From the NCBI RefSeq assembly GCF_003327285.1, contig NZ_KZ848475.1, positions 62,001 to 126,000 of the forward strand: a stretch of 64,000 nucleotides of DNA, given 5' to 3'. Below the pieces are notes generated by a model, which worked only from the letters and a program-made list of their open reading frames with translations, was not told the DNA's origin and did no database searches. The translations under genes and the position numbers were made by a program. Shown here in pieces: positions 19,719-27,699 of this stretch; positions within the stretch are counted from its first letter, which is position 1; every line of letters starts with the position of its first letter. The stretch comes from Microbacterium sorbitolivorans. Lineage in GTDB: Bacteria > Actinomycetota > Actinomycetes > Actinomycetales > Microbacteriaceae.

Positions 19719-21659
19719 CTAGGCCTCCGCGCGCTGGCCGCGCCGACGGCCCGGGATCAGAACGTAGTCGCTGTGCTTCGCGACGATCCCGTCGCCGGCG
19801 GTGCGGCCGTTCAGCCGCCGCCAGATCCACGGCAGCGCATGCGAGGTGATCCACGGCGCGGGGGCGACCTCCGGATCCGCGTGGAGCGCGTCGTCGAGGT
19901 CGCCGAGGTGCGCGGCGTCGGGGATGCCGAGGACCTCGGCGGCGCGATAGGACAGCAGGCGGTGACCGCGGCTGGCGAGGTGCACCTTGTCCTCCGCGAA
20001 CATCTCGAGCTCGCTGAGCTCGGGGAGCGCCTCGATGTCGACGAGGTACGAGCCCGTCTCGCGCGCGAGGCGTCGCATCTCGTGCGCGAAGCGCGCGAAC
20101 CGCTTCGCGAACGGACGCGCTGCGGCGCGGCGCGGGAGGAACGGTGTCACGAGCAGCACGTCGGCGCCCGTGGCGCGTAGCGCGAGGACGTTGTTGCGGA
20201 GTTCCGCGGCCAGCCGAACGGGCTCGGCCGCGTGCGTCACGAGGTCGTTGGATCCCATGAAGATCGCCACGAGATCGGGCTTGAGATCGAGCGCCGCCGG
20301 CACCTGCTCGGCGGCGAGGTCGCGCATGCGGCGGCTGCGCACCGCGAGGTTCGCGTAGAGGAAGTCTTCGCCCTCGCTCTCGGCGAGCATCGTGGCGAGG
20401 CGGTCGGCCCAGCCGCGGTACTGCCCGTCCATCATGCGCGAGGTATCGCAGAGCCCCTCGGTGAGCGAGTCGCCGAGGGCCACGAAGCGCCGCCAGCGGG
20501 GCCGCCTGGCCGCGATCGCCGGGGCGAGCGGACGCGTGACCGAGCGGACGACGAGGTTGCGGTCGTAGTGCTGCAGGCGGATCGCCTCGCGGTAGTGCCC
20601 GACGAGCTGGTCGGTGAGCGCGCTCCAGGTGCGCGCCTTCACGCTCTCGCGCGCGGCGGATCCGAAGGCGGCGCGCTTCGCGTCGTCGCCGAGGAGGTCG
20701 ACGACGCGCGCCCGCAGGTCGTCGAGGTCGCCGGGCGTGTAGAGCCAGCCGTCGATCGAGCTCCGCACGAGATCGACCGGGCCACCGGATCCGGTGGCGA
20801 CGACGGGCACGCCGCTCGCGAGCGCCTCCTGCACCGTCTGGCAAAACGTCTCCGACTCCCCCGGGTGCACGAACACGTCGAAGCTCGCGACCGCGCGGCC
20901 GAGGTCGTCGCCGCCCAGGAAACCGGCGAAGACGGCGCCGGGTAGCTCGCGCTCGAGCCGCGCGCGCTCCGGGCCTTCGCCGACGATGACGAGGCGGGAT
21001 CCGGGGATGTTGTTCAGCACTCGCAGGTCTTCGACCTGCTTTTCTGGGGCGAGGCGGCCGACGTAGCCGATGATCTTTTCGCCGGGCGCGACCTCTTCGC
21101 GCCACGCCTCGGAGCGGTGCTCGGGCGAGAACCGCTCGGCGTCGACCCCGCGGCCCCAGCGCCACAGACGATCGACGTCGAGCGCCTCGAGCTGGCGCTC
21201 AGCCGCGCTCGAGGGAACGAGCGACATCGTGGCGCGGCGATGGAGGCGCGCGACGTGGGCCTCGGCGAGCGCCGCGACGCCCGCGACGCCGTACTTCGCC
21301 GTGTAGGCGATGACGTCGGTCTGGTAGATCGCGACCGTCGGGATCCCGAGGGCATCGGCGGCGACGAGGCCCTGCCAGCCGAGCACCGCAGGCGAGGCCA
21401 GGTGCACGACGTCGAAGCCCGCGAGGATCTTCTTCAGCTGCACGACCGGGGCGATCGCGACCCGCACATCGGGGTAGCTCGGGAGCGGGACGGAGGTGAG
21501 GTACATCGCCTGCTGATCGGTCGGGCTACCCGGCGCCTTCGGAGCGATGATGAGCACCTCGTGCCCCTGTTCGCGCAGGTGGTGTGACACCTGCAGGACG
21601 GAGTTCGTGACCCCGTTCATGTGCGGAAGGAAGCTCTCGGTGACGATCGCGACGCGCAT
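19719..21659 (-). CDS. glycosyltransferase family 4 / SGNH hydrolase fusion protein
   Basis: One uninterrupted 646-codon frame joins two enzymes. Residues 1 to about 370 form a GT-B glycosyltransferase of the GT4 type, similar to actinobacterial mannosyltransferases: an N-terminal TESFLPHMNGV, then GYVGRLAPEKQVE and the nucleotide-sugar-binding HPGESETFCQTVQEALASG. Residues about 390-590 form an SGNH/GDSL esterase with GDSLTEG (396-402), the block III GSND and the catalytic DKVH. The hydrolase half could deacylate a glycolipid made by the first half. The likely start is ATG 21659 with a weak CATGCT -10 6 nt upstream. Confidence 0.88.
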   Translation of the reverse strand: MRVAIVTESFLPHMNGVTNSVLQVSHHLREQGHEVLIIAPKAPGSPTDQQAMYLTSVPLPSYPDVRVAIAPVVQLKKILAGFDVVHLASPAVLGWQGLVAADALGIPTVAIYQTDVIAYTAKYGVAGVAALAEAHVARLHRRATMSLVPSSAAERQLEALDVDRLWRWGRGVDAERFSPEHRSEAWREEVAPGEKIIGYVGRLAPEKQVEDLRVLNNIPGSRLVIVGEGPERARLERELPGAVFAGFLGGDDLGRAVASFDVFVHPGESETFCQTVQEALASGVPVVATGSGGPVDLVRSSIDGWLYTPGDLDDLRARVVDLLGDDAKRAAFGSAARESVKARTWSALTDQLVGHYREAIRLQHYDRNLVVRSVTRPLAPAIAARRPRWRRFVALGDSLTEGLCDTSRMMDGQYRGWADRLATMLAESEGEDFLYANLAVRSRRMRDLAAEQVPAALDLKPDLVAIFMGSNDLVTHAAEPVRLAAELRNNVLALRATGADVLLVTPFLPRRAAARPFAKRFARFAHEMRRLARETGSYLVDIEALPELSELEMFAEDKVHLASRGHRLLSYRAAEVLGIPDAAHLGDLDDALHADPEVAPAPWITSHALPWIWRRLNGRTAGDGIVAKHSDYVLIPGRRRGQRAEA

Positions 21660-21809
21660 GGCTTCAGCATGATCCGTGCACCCGGCTCGCGCGAGCCGTT
21701 TTGCGAGCTGTTCGCGCAGTATTCATTCCCGGCGCCGGCGGTTCACGCGAAAGTCGACGCCGCGTCATATTCGCCCGCCCCCGGCCTTGTCGGTTCCGCG
21801 GGAGCACAC

Positions 21810-21815
21810 TAGCCT
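21810..21815 (+). promoter_or_regulatory. candidate -10 of the DUF5302 gene
   Basis: TAGCCT ends 8 nt before the ATG at 21824. The short leader also contains GAGG. Confidence 0.4.
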
Positions 21816-21823
21816 TGAGGGTT

Positions 21824-22003
21824 ATGAGTGGTCATGACGAGGAAGTCTCTGCAAGCGAAGAGATGAAGCGTAAGTTCCGCGAGGCGCTCGACAAGAAGAA
21901 CGCCCACCAGCGTGCGGGCGAGGCGCACCTCGACGGCGATTCGGCCGTCCACGAGGCGCACTCCGCACATACGCAGCGGCAGTTCCGGCGCAAGAGCGGC
22001 TGA
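21824..22003 (+). CDS. DUF5302 family small protein
   Basis: The 59-residue, highly charged protein (MSGHDEEVSASEEMKRKFRE at the start) matches the small actinobacterial DUF5302 family. It contains a predicted helix with Glu/Lys/Arg and a His-rich C-terminus (HLDGDSAVHEAHSAHTQRQ). It has no membrane segment or known catalytic motif. The gene is divergent from the glycosyltransferase fusion and is followed by a hairpin terminator. Confidence 0.75.
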   Translation: MSGHDEEVSASEEMKRKFREALDKKNAHQRAGEAHLDGDSAVHEAHSAHTQRQFRRKSG

Positions 22004-22061
22004 ATTACCCCAGATCGCGCGCGTTCGTCACACCGACGACGCGCGCGATGTGCTTATCACG

Positions 22062-22099
22062 AGCGGTGCCGGGGATCCGAAAGGTTCCCCGGCACCGCT
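22062..22099. terminator. bidirectional terminator between DUF5302 gene and flavin reductase gene
   Basis: Perfect 14-bp arms (AGCGGTGCCGGGGA and complement) around a 10-nt loop lie between convergent genes. Confidence 0.8.
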
Positions 22100-22102
22100 G
22101 CG

Positions 22103-22747
22103 TTAGCCCCGCGTCGGCAGGTTCGTCAGCAGGTCCTCGAACGAGCTGCCGCCCGCGAGATACGACTCGGGTGCGAACGGATCCGCCTTCGCCGCGCCCG
22201 CGGATCCGGCGAGCCGGTCTGCGAGCTCGCGCGCCGCGCGATCGATCCGCTTCTGCAGGGGCGCGACGCTGTCGGCCTCGGCACCCCAATCGCTGCTCGC
22301 CGCGAAGACGCCCGTCGAGACGGGCTCGGCGTGCAGGTACGTGAACAGCGGGCGCATCGCGTAGTCGATCGCGAGCGAGTGGCGAGCGGTGCCCGCCGTC
22401 GCGCCGAGCAGCACGGGCGTGCCGTCGAGCGCCTCGCGGTCGAGAGCGTCGAGCCAGCTCTTGAACAGGCCCGAGTAGCTCGTCGAGAAGATCGGCGTGA
22501 CCGCGATCAGGGCGTCGGCCCCCGCGACGTAGTCGTTCATCTCGGCGAGCGCCTTCGGGGCGAAGCCCGTCAGCAGGTTGTTCGTGATGTCGTGGGCGAC
22601 GTCGCGCAGCTCGAAGACGCGGGCCTCGCGCTCCACGCCGCGGGCGTCGAGCTCGGCGAACACGGCCTGCACGAGCTTGTCGGCGAGCATGCGCGTCGAC
22701 GACGGGTCGCTGAGGCCGGCCGCGACGACGGCGATCTTGCGGGTCAC
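22103..22747 (-). CDS. NADPH-dependent FMN reductase, CE1759 family
   Basis: The 214-residue flavodoxin-like protein has an N-terminal IAVVAAGLSDPSSTRMLAD and the flavin-contacting TPIFSTSYSGLFKSWLD. These fit the NADPH-dependent FMN reductase superfamily. The GTG start overlaps the upstream monooxygenase stop as GTGA. The pair is the usual CE1759/CE1758 arrangement: the reductase is expected to supply reduced flavin to the partner oxygenase. Substrates are unknown. Confidence 0.88.
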   Translation of the reverse strand: MTRKIAVVAAGLSDPSSTRMLADKLVQAVFAELDARGVEREARVFELRDVAHDITNNLLTGFAPKALAEMNDYVAGADALIAVTPIFSTSYSGLFKSWLDALDREALDGTPVLLGATAGTARHSLAIDYAMRPLFTYLHAEPVSTGVFAASSDWGAEADSVAPLQKRIDRAARELADRLAGSAGAAKADPFAPESYLAGGSSFEDLLTNLPTRG

Positions 22748-23955
22748 TTGTTGGCCGCCGATCCGAACGAGCTCTCGGTGTCCTGGTACGGGGATCCGCC
22801 GGTCACGTTGTCGCCGCGGTTGGCGTTCGGGCGCGGCTGGCGGGGCGCCTTGTCGCCGTACTTTGCCTTGACGAGCGCGGCGTGCGTCGGCGCGTCCGGC
22901 ACGTTCTCCGGGCGGTTCTTCTGCAGCTCGCGGCGCAGCACCGGCACGACGTCCTGACCCAGGAAGTCGATCTGCTCGAGCACCATCTTGAGCGGCAGGC
23001 CCGCGTGGTCGACGAGGAACAGCTGGCGCTGGTAGTCGCCGTAGTAGTCGCGCATCGCGGCGTAGCGGTCGATGACCTGCTGGGGCGAGCCGACCGTCAG
23101 CGGCGTCATCTCGGTGAAGTCCTCCATCGAGGGTCCGTTGCCGTAGACGGGCGCCGCGTTGAAGAACGGGCGGAACTGGTCGACCGCGTCCTGCGAGTTC
23201 TTCGCCATGAACGCCTGGCCACCGAGGCCGACGATCGCCTGCTCGGGGGCGCCGTGGCCGTAGTGCGCGTAGCGCTGACGGTAGAGGCCGATGAGGCGCT
23301 GGTAGTGCTCCTTCGGCCAGAAGATATTGTTCGCGAAGAAGCCATCGCCGTAGTAGGCCGCCTGCTCTGCGATCTCGGGGGTGCGGATGGATCCGTGCCA
23401 CACGAACGGCGCGACGTCGTCGAGCGGGCGCGGCGTCGACGTGAAGCCGTTGAGCGCCGTGCGGAACTTGCCCTCGAAGTCAACGACATCTTCGCGCCAC
23501 AGGCGGTGCAGCAGCTGGTAGTTCTCGATCGCGAGGGGCAGGCCCTGGCGGATGTCCTTGCCGAACCAGGGGTAGACCGGGCCGGTGTTGCCGCGGCCCA
23601 TCATGAGGTCCATGCGGCCGCCCGACAGGTGCTGCAGCATCGCGTATTCCTCGGCGATGCGTACCGGGTCGTTCGTCGTGATCAGGGTCGTCGAGGTCGA
23701 CACAAGCAGGCGCTCGGTCTGCGCCGCGATGTACGCGAGCGTCGTGGTCGGCGACGACGAGAAGAACGGCGGGTTGTGGTGCTCGCCGATGGCGAAGACG
23801 TCGAGGCCCGCGTCTTCGGCGTGCTTCGCGATCGTCACGATGTCACGAATGCGCTCCGCCTCGCTGGGCGTCTCGCCCGTGAGCGGGTTACGCGTGACGT
23901 CGCTCACGCTCATCAGGCCGAACTGCATGCCCTGCCAGGTGGTGTTGTCGTTCAT
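22744..23955 (-). CDS. LLM-class flavin-dependent oxidoreductase, CE1758 family
   Basis: The 403-residue luciferase-like protein starts MNDNTTWQGMQFGLMSVSD. It has the family hallmarks FAIGEHH, STTLITTNDPVRIAEEYAMLQ and DLMMGRGNTGPVY. The ATG at 23955 is preferred because GGGGAG lies 8 nt upstream; an ATG at 23976 has none. It is coupled to the FMN reductase gene that follows. The promoter region at about 23960-24005 is unusually AT-rich for this window. Confidence 0.9.
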   Translation of the reverse strand: MNDNTTWQGMQFGLMSVSDVTRNPLTGETPSEAERIRDIVTIAKHAEDAGLDVFAIGEHHNPPFFSSSPTTTLAYIAAQTERLLVSTSTTLITTNDPVRIAEEYAMLQHLSGGRMDLMMGRGNTGPVYPWFGKDIRQGLPLAIENYQLLHRLWREDVVDFEGKFRTALNGFTSTPRPLDDVAPFVWHGSIRTPEIAEQAAYYGDGFFANNIFWPKEHYQRLIGLYRQRYAHYGHGAPEQAIVGLGGQAFMAKNSQDAVDQFRPFFNAAPVYGNGPSMEDFTEMTPLTVGSPQQVIDRYAAMRDYYGDYQRQLFLVDHAGLPLKMVLEQIDFLGQDVVPVLRRELQKNRPENVPDAPTHAALVKAKYGDKAPRQPRPNANRGDNVTGGSPYQDTESSFGSAANK

Positions 23956-24035
23956 GAGATCGCTCCCCGTTTCCATGCGTTTGAATATACATGGTTAAAC
24001 AGCATGCATGTGAATCTATTCCCGCGGCGTGTCGC

Positions 24036-24068
24036 GGATCCGCCGGGTACGTGGATCCGCCGGGTACG
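24036..24068. repeat. short tandem direct repeat of 16 bp
   Basis: Two copies of GGATCCGCCGGGTACG lie at 24036-24051 and 24053-24068, between the monooxygenase promoter and the rpsO terminator. Each contains a GGATCC. Confidence 0.8.
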
Positions 24069-24069
24069 A

Positions 24070-24104
24070 CGAAAGCCCGCCCCACACCGTGGGACGGGCT
24101 TTCG
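24070..24104 (-). terminator. terminator of rpsO
   Basis: 14-bp arms with one mismatch (CGAAAGCCCGCCCC and GGGACGGGCTTTCG) lie 48 nt past the rpsO stop. Confidence 0.75.
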
Positions 24105-24151
24105 AGAAGTCGATTGAACGCTGGCTGCGTTCGGCTCCTGGCTTCGGTCGC

Positions 24152-24421
24152 TTAGCGACGGAGGCCGAGGCGCGCGATCAGAGCGCGGTAACGCTCGATG
24201 TCGACGCGCTGGAGGTAGCCGAGCAGGCGGCGACGCTGACCGACGAGCAGGAACAGGCCACGACGCGAGTGGTGGTCGTGCTTGTGCTCCTTGAGGTGCT
24301 CCGTCAGGTCGGAGATACGACGCGACAGCATCGCAACCTGCACCTCGGGGGATCCGGTGTCACCGGGGTGCGTCGCGTACTCTTCGATGATCGACTTCTT
24401 CACTGCAGCTTCAAGTGCCAT
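24152..24421 (-). CDS. rpsO: 30S ribosomal protein S15
   Basis: The 89-residue protein is full-length S15, with [28 protein letters not shown] near the middle. The start has AAAGGGG upstream. S15 binds the central domain of 16S rRNA. The leader on the minus strand (24422-24500) includes a GC-rich imperfect stem that could serve S15 autoregulation, a role known in other bacteria but not provable here. The gene is transcribed alone. Confidence 0.98.
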   Translation of the reverse strand: MALEAAVKKSIIEEYATHPGDTGSPEVQVAMLSRRISDLTEHLKEHKHDHHSRRGLFLLVGQRRRLLGYLQRVDIERYRALIARLGLRR

Positions 24422-24574
24422 AGAAGTGATCCCCTTTCGTCTTGTTGCGCGGCGCCCGTCGCAGGATGCGCGAGCTCTCTTTATCCGCGGCCGTAATTAC
24501 GGCAACCGGTACAGCTTACCTCACGGCGGCGGGTGGCGCCACACGCGCGGCGCTCTGTGCGCCTCACGGACGAC

Positions 24575-24604
24575 GAAACGGGACCCCCGAGGGGATCCCG
24601 TTTC
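24575..24604 (-). terminator. terminator of the FKBP gene
   Basis: 14-bp arms with one mismatch (GAAACGGGACCCCC and GGGGATCCCGTTTC) around 2 nt lie just after the FKBP stop. Confidence 0.7.
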
Positions 24605-24617
24605 TCCTGAAGACTAT

Positions 24618-24986
24618 TTAGAGCGCGATCAGGTCGATGATGAAGATGAGGGTCTTGCCACCGAGGAAGTGACCCGAGCCCGCGGGGCCGTATGCGAGAT
24701 GCGGCGGGATCGTGAGCTGGCGGCGACCGCCGACCTTCATGCCCGGGATTCCCTCCTGCCAGCCCTTGATGAGCATGCCAAGGGGGAACTGCGCGGCCTC
24801 GCCGCGGCTCCACGACGAGTCGAACTCCTCGCCCGACTCGAAGTCAACACCGGCGTAGTGGATCGTGACGGTGGCGCCGGGCTTGGCCTCGGCACCGTCG
24901 CCCACGATGATGTCGTGGATCTCGAGCTCGGAGGGGGCAGCGCCCGCGGGAGCGTCGAACTCAGGCTTCGTGCGATCGAAAGTCAT
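24618..24986 (-). CDS. FKBP-type peptidyl-prolyl cis-trans isomerase
   Basis: The 122-residue protein is a single cytoplasmic FKBP domain. VTIHYAGVDFESGEEFDSSW, GWQEGIPGMKVGGRRQLTIP and the aromatic residues of the binding pocket are present. It has no signal peptide. The ATG at 24986 follows GGAG. It lies downstream of a 265-bp divergent spacer shared with the FAH gene and ends in a hairpin. Confidence 0.93.
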   Translation of the reverse strand: MTFDRTKPEFDAPAGAAPSELEIHDIIVGDGAEAKPGATVTIHYAGVDFESGEEFDSSWSRGEAAQFPLGMLIKGWQEGIPGMKVGGRRQLTIPPHLAYGPAGSGHFLGGKTLIFIIDLIAL

Positions 24987-25071
24987 GACTCCATCTTCCC
25001 CCGACCGCCCCGCGTTCGCCACCGAATGCGCTCTCGGCGAAACGGCCCGCACTTCCTCGTGCAACAAGGAA

Positions 25072-25120
25072 GACCAGCAACCGGGTCTCGGCAATGCCGG
25101 AGAACCTGCGGGTGCTGGTC
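25072..25120. other. strong stem-loop in the FKBP/FAH divergent spacer
   Basis: Outer arms GACCAGCA and TGCTGGTC enclose a second stem (GGTCTCGGC with GCCGGAGAACC) and an AAT loop. No gene covers it. It may be an RNA element or a terminator of unannotated transcription. Confidence 0.4.
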
Positions 25121-25239
25121 TATGGGACAACCATCTCCCTTTTCCCCTCGCCTGTCAATACCCTGTGCGTGCGACTTCTCTGGTGGATCCCGAGATCTCT
25201 CGTGGGTATCGACAAACGGAGACCGGTACCTCGGGGCGG

Positions 25240-25245
25240 TACGGT
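25240..25245 (+). promoter_or_regulatory. leaderless -10 element of the FAH-family gene
   Basis: TACGGT ends 6 nt before the ATG at 25252; no Shine-Dalgarno sequence is present. Confidence 0.45.
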
Positions 25246-25251
25246 GGATGC

Positions 25252-26121
25252 ATGCGTCTCGCACATGCGGTTCTTCCCGCGTCCGCCGCCCCCGTTCTTG
25301 TGCACGTCACCGATGATGGCGTCGTGCCCGTCCCCGAGCTCGTCCCCGGGGGTGCCGCAACGATCGAGCAGCTGATCGCTGGCGGATCCGCCGCGCGCGC
25401 GGCCGTCGAAGACGCCGCCGCCGCTTTCGCGGGCGCCCGCACCCCGCTCGCCGACATCACCTTCGCGCCGGGCGTGCTCGCGCCGCCGTCGATCATGGCC
25501 GTCGGCCTCAACTACGCCGCTCACGCCGGCGAGCTGAGCCTCAAGAGCGACGACACCCCGACCGTGTTCACGCTGTGGCCCAACTCGCTCGCGCCACACG
25601 AGGGCACGACAAGCTGGTCGAAGGAGCTCGCGACGTCGGTCGACTATGAGGCCGAGCTCGGCGTCATCATCGGCAAGCCCGCGCGCGACGTGGCCGAGGA
25701 AGACGCCCTCGACTACGTGTATGGCTACACCGTCGTCAACGACATCTCGGCCCGCAACATCCAGTACTCCGAGGCGCAGTGGTGCCGCTGCAAGTCGCTC
25801 GACGGTTTCACCCCCGTCGGCCCGTACGTCGTCACCGCCGACGAGATCCCGGATCCGCAGGCCCTCCAGATCTGGACCCGCATCGGCGACGACTACCTGC
25901 AGGACGCGACGACGGGCCAGATGATCCGCTCGGTCGCGAAGCTCATCGCGCACCTGTCGAAGGGCATCACGCTGCTGCCGGGCACGCTGATCTCGACGGG
26001 CTCCCCCGGCGGATCCGGCTACTCGCGCACCCCGCAGGTGCTCCTCGCCGACGGAACCACGGTGCACGTGGGCGTCGAGGGCATCGGCGAGCTGACGACC
26101 CACTGCCACACGACCCCCTAG
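25252..26121 (+). CDS. fumarylacetoacetate hydrolase family protein
   Basis: The 289-residue protein has the FAH catalytic core: GLNYAAHAGEL, metal-binding acidic residues in VDYEAELGVIIG, then GYTVVNDISARNIQ and KSLDGFTPVGPYV. The family includes hydrolases and decarboxylases of beta-diketo acids and ureidoglycolate-like compounds; the substrate cannot be named. The start at 25252 (MRLAHAVLP) fits a leaderless transcript. Its stop codon abuts the outer edge of the first 63-bp repeat array. Confidence 0.88.
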   Translation: MRLAHAVLPASAAPVLVHVTDDGVVPVPELVPGGAATIEQLIAGGSAARAAVEDAAAAFAGARTPLADITFAPGVLAPPSIMAVGLNYAAHAGELSLKSDDTPTVFTLWPNSLAPHEGTTSWSKELATSVDYEAELGVIIGKPARDVAEEDALDYVYGYTVVNDISARNIQYSEAQWCRCKSLDGFTPVGPYVVTADEIPDPQALQIWTRIGDDYLQDATTGQMIRSVAKLIAHLSKGITLLPGTLISTGSPGGSGYSRTPQVLLADGTTVHVGVEGIGELTTHCHTTP

Positions 26122-26124
26122 CCC

Positions 26125-26410
26125 GGGGCATGTCCCAGTTTGTGCGGGAATAGGGGGGCTATTCCGGCCACAACTGGGACACGCACCGGGGCATGTCCCA
26201 CTTCGTGCGGGAACTCGGGCGCCATTCCCGCCACAACTGGGACACACACCGGGGCATGTCCCACTTCGTGCGGGAACTCGGGCGCCATTCCCGCCACAAC
26301 TGGGACACGGTCCGAGGCATGTCCCACTTTGGGTGGGAATGACGGCGCCATTCCGACCACAACTGGGACACGCGCCGAGGCGTGTCCCACTTCGTGCGGG
26401 AATAACGGCC
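26125..26410. repeat. 63-bp palindromic tandem repeat array 1 (four and a half units)
   Basis: Units begin at 26129, 26192, 26255, 26318 and 26381, an exact 63-bp period. Each unit is an imperfect inverted repeat: CATGTCCCACTTCGTGCGGG on the left and CCCGCCACAACTGGGACA on the right, with a loop of about 14 nt. Units 2 and 3 are identical over about 54 bp. The last unit is only a left half and runs into the stop codon of the endonuclease gene. The left edge starts right after the stop codon of the FAH gene. The units contain no unique spacers, so this is not a CRISPR. Confidence 0.95.
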
Positions 26411-27343
26411 CTAGAGGCGGGCGAGAGTGCGGGGACGCCACCCTGCTTCCCAGAGGGCTTCACCGACGAGCTGCGGTGCCTCCGGTGTTGGCCCCTGCAT
26501 GTGGTGGTTCAGGATCCGTACCAGCCGCCAGCCTTCGCGGCGGATCCCCTCCCAGCGGTCGGCGTCCTTCTCGAACTGTCGCGGGTCGGACGCGTGCTGT
26601 CGGCCGTCGTACTCCACCGCGACCTTCCACTGGGGATATGACATGTCGAGTCGGGCGAGGAATGTCCCCCGACGGTCGAAGAGATCGGCGTTCAATTCCG
26701 GTTCCGGCAGCCCGCTGCGCACAAGCAAGAGCCGCAATTTGCTCTCCCGCGGCGACTCTGACCCGACGCGCGCAAGCCGCAGCGCGCGCTCCAGGATCCG
26801 CCCGCGCATATCGCCCATTTCCTGCACCTCTTTCCAGAGGTCGTCGAGCGTGCACAGCTGTCGATCCGGGAGGATGAGGAAATCTGCCGCGGCCACAAGG
26901 GAATCTAGTGGCCACGAGTATCCGACCTGACGCAGGGCGCGAACGGGCGACTCGACACGGAACCCTTCCGGATGCTCCACCCAATCGGGCTCACGGCGTT
27001 GGAGGCGGTGCCCCGTAACGCCCTCGATCCGCGGCTCGCGTCGGGGCCGATGCGCTGCAACGTGGATTGCATCCTGATCGATCCTCGCGGGTAGTGGAGC
27101 TCCGAGCAATGCGAGCGCGGTCGCGTCATTAAAGAACTGCCAGCGCGCAAGTCGCGGCGCGTATTCGAGACACCGTGCGAGAAGGTCGGTCGGATCCTCG
27201 GCGTCCGTCGAGCGCACACCCCGGTATGGCGTGCGGAGATCAAGCGCGCGGAGGCGCGTACGCGGCACCCCAAGCTCGTCGGCGTCTGCGACGGCGAACG
27301 GCTGGGAGATGAGTTCGGGCGGAAGCGGAGTAGGAGGTCGCAT
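26411..27343 (-). CDS. DUF559 / Vsr-fold endonuclease-domain protein between two repeat arrays
   Basis: The 310-residue protein has an N-terminal region like the AbiEi/DUF559 proteins of actinobacteria (PPELISQPFAVADADELGVP, then RTRLRALDLRTPYRGVR). The C-terminal DUF559 domain shows a PD-(D/E)xK-like arrangement related to very-short-patch-repair nucleases: E...K in RESKLRLLLVRSGLPEPELN, then DMSYPQWKVAVEYDGRQHASD and EGWRLVRIL. The start ATG at 27343 fits family length; a GTG at 27439 would add 32 residues. The gene is enclosed by 63-bp palindromic arrays on both sides, and a perfect DnaA box lies upstream. The biological role is unknown. Confidence 0.78.
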   Translation of the reverse strand: MRPPTPLPPELISQPFAVADADELGVPRTRLRALDLRTPYRGVRSTDAEDPTDLLARCLEYAPRLARWQFFNDATALALLGAPLPARIDQDAIHVAAHRPRREPRIEGVTGHRLQRREPDWVEHPEGFRVESPVRALRQVGYSWPLDSLVAAADFLILPDRQLCTLDDLWKEVQEMGDMRGRILERALRLARVGSESPRESKLRLLLVRSGLPEPELNADLFDRRGTFLARLDMSYPQWKVAVEYDGRQHASDPRQFEKDADRWEGIRREGWRLVRILNHHMQGPTPEAPQLVGEALWEAGWRPRTLARL

Positions 27344-27424
27344 GCCCCGAGAATGTCTCTCCTGCGGCCGAACCACCACACGAAAATCCCCGATTGTGGA
27401 GAGATTTCGCGCTTTCGGCGAATC

Positions 27425-27433
27425 TGTGGATAA
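27425..27433 (-). promoter_or_regulatory. perfect DnaA box upstream of the endonuclease gene
   Basis: The minus strand reads TTATCCACA, the consensus DnaA box. It lies between array 2 and the ATG at 27343. A single box may be chance. Confidence 0.35.
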
Positions 27434-27447
27434 CTCCACACCTCAAG

Positions 27448-27699
27448 CATGTCCCACTTTGTGCGGGAATGACGCCGCTATTCCCACCTCAACTGGGACA
27501 CGCCCCACAGCATGTCCCACTTCGTGCCGGAATGACGCCGCTATTCCCGCCAAAACTGGGACACGCCCCACAGCATGTCCCACTTCGTGCCGGAATGACG
27601 CCGCTATTCCCGCCAAAACTGGGACACGCCCCACAGCATGTCCCACTTCGTGCGGGAATGACGCCGCTATTCCCGCATTAAGTGGGACATGCCCCGGGG
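27448..27699. repeat. 63-bp palindromic tandem repeat array 2 (four units)
   Basis: Units begin at 27448, 27511, 27574 and 27637, with the same 63-bp period and consensus as array 1. Units 2 and 3 are identical over all 63 bp. The last unit is a better palindrome than the rest: 27637-27659 pairs with 27669-27691 almost throughout, from CATGTCCCACTT to AAGTGGGACATG. The array ends with CCCCGGGG right at the stop codon of the lipoprotein gene. Read in reverse complement, this end matches the beginning of array 1 at the FAH stop. Confidence 0.95.

Noticed and set aside
19719..21659. The GT4-SGNH fusion as a sequencing artefact
   Set aside because: The frame is continuous through a normal linker, and both domains keep their catalytic motifs, so nothing in the sequence suggests an error.
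25072..25120. Signal recognition particle RNA
   Set aside because: It lacks the conserved GGAAGGAAGCAGCC-type apical loop and is too short.
26140..26430. A small protein with 21-residue repeats encoded by array 1
   Set aside because: The frame is open only because the 63-bp repeat keeps phase. It has no ribosome-binding site, and both strands are equally open.
26125..27699. CRISPR array
   Set aside because: The whole 63-bp unit repeats and is itself palindromic; there are no unique spacers and no cas genes.
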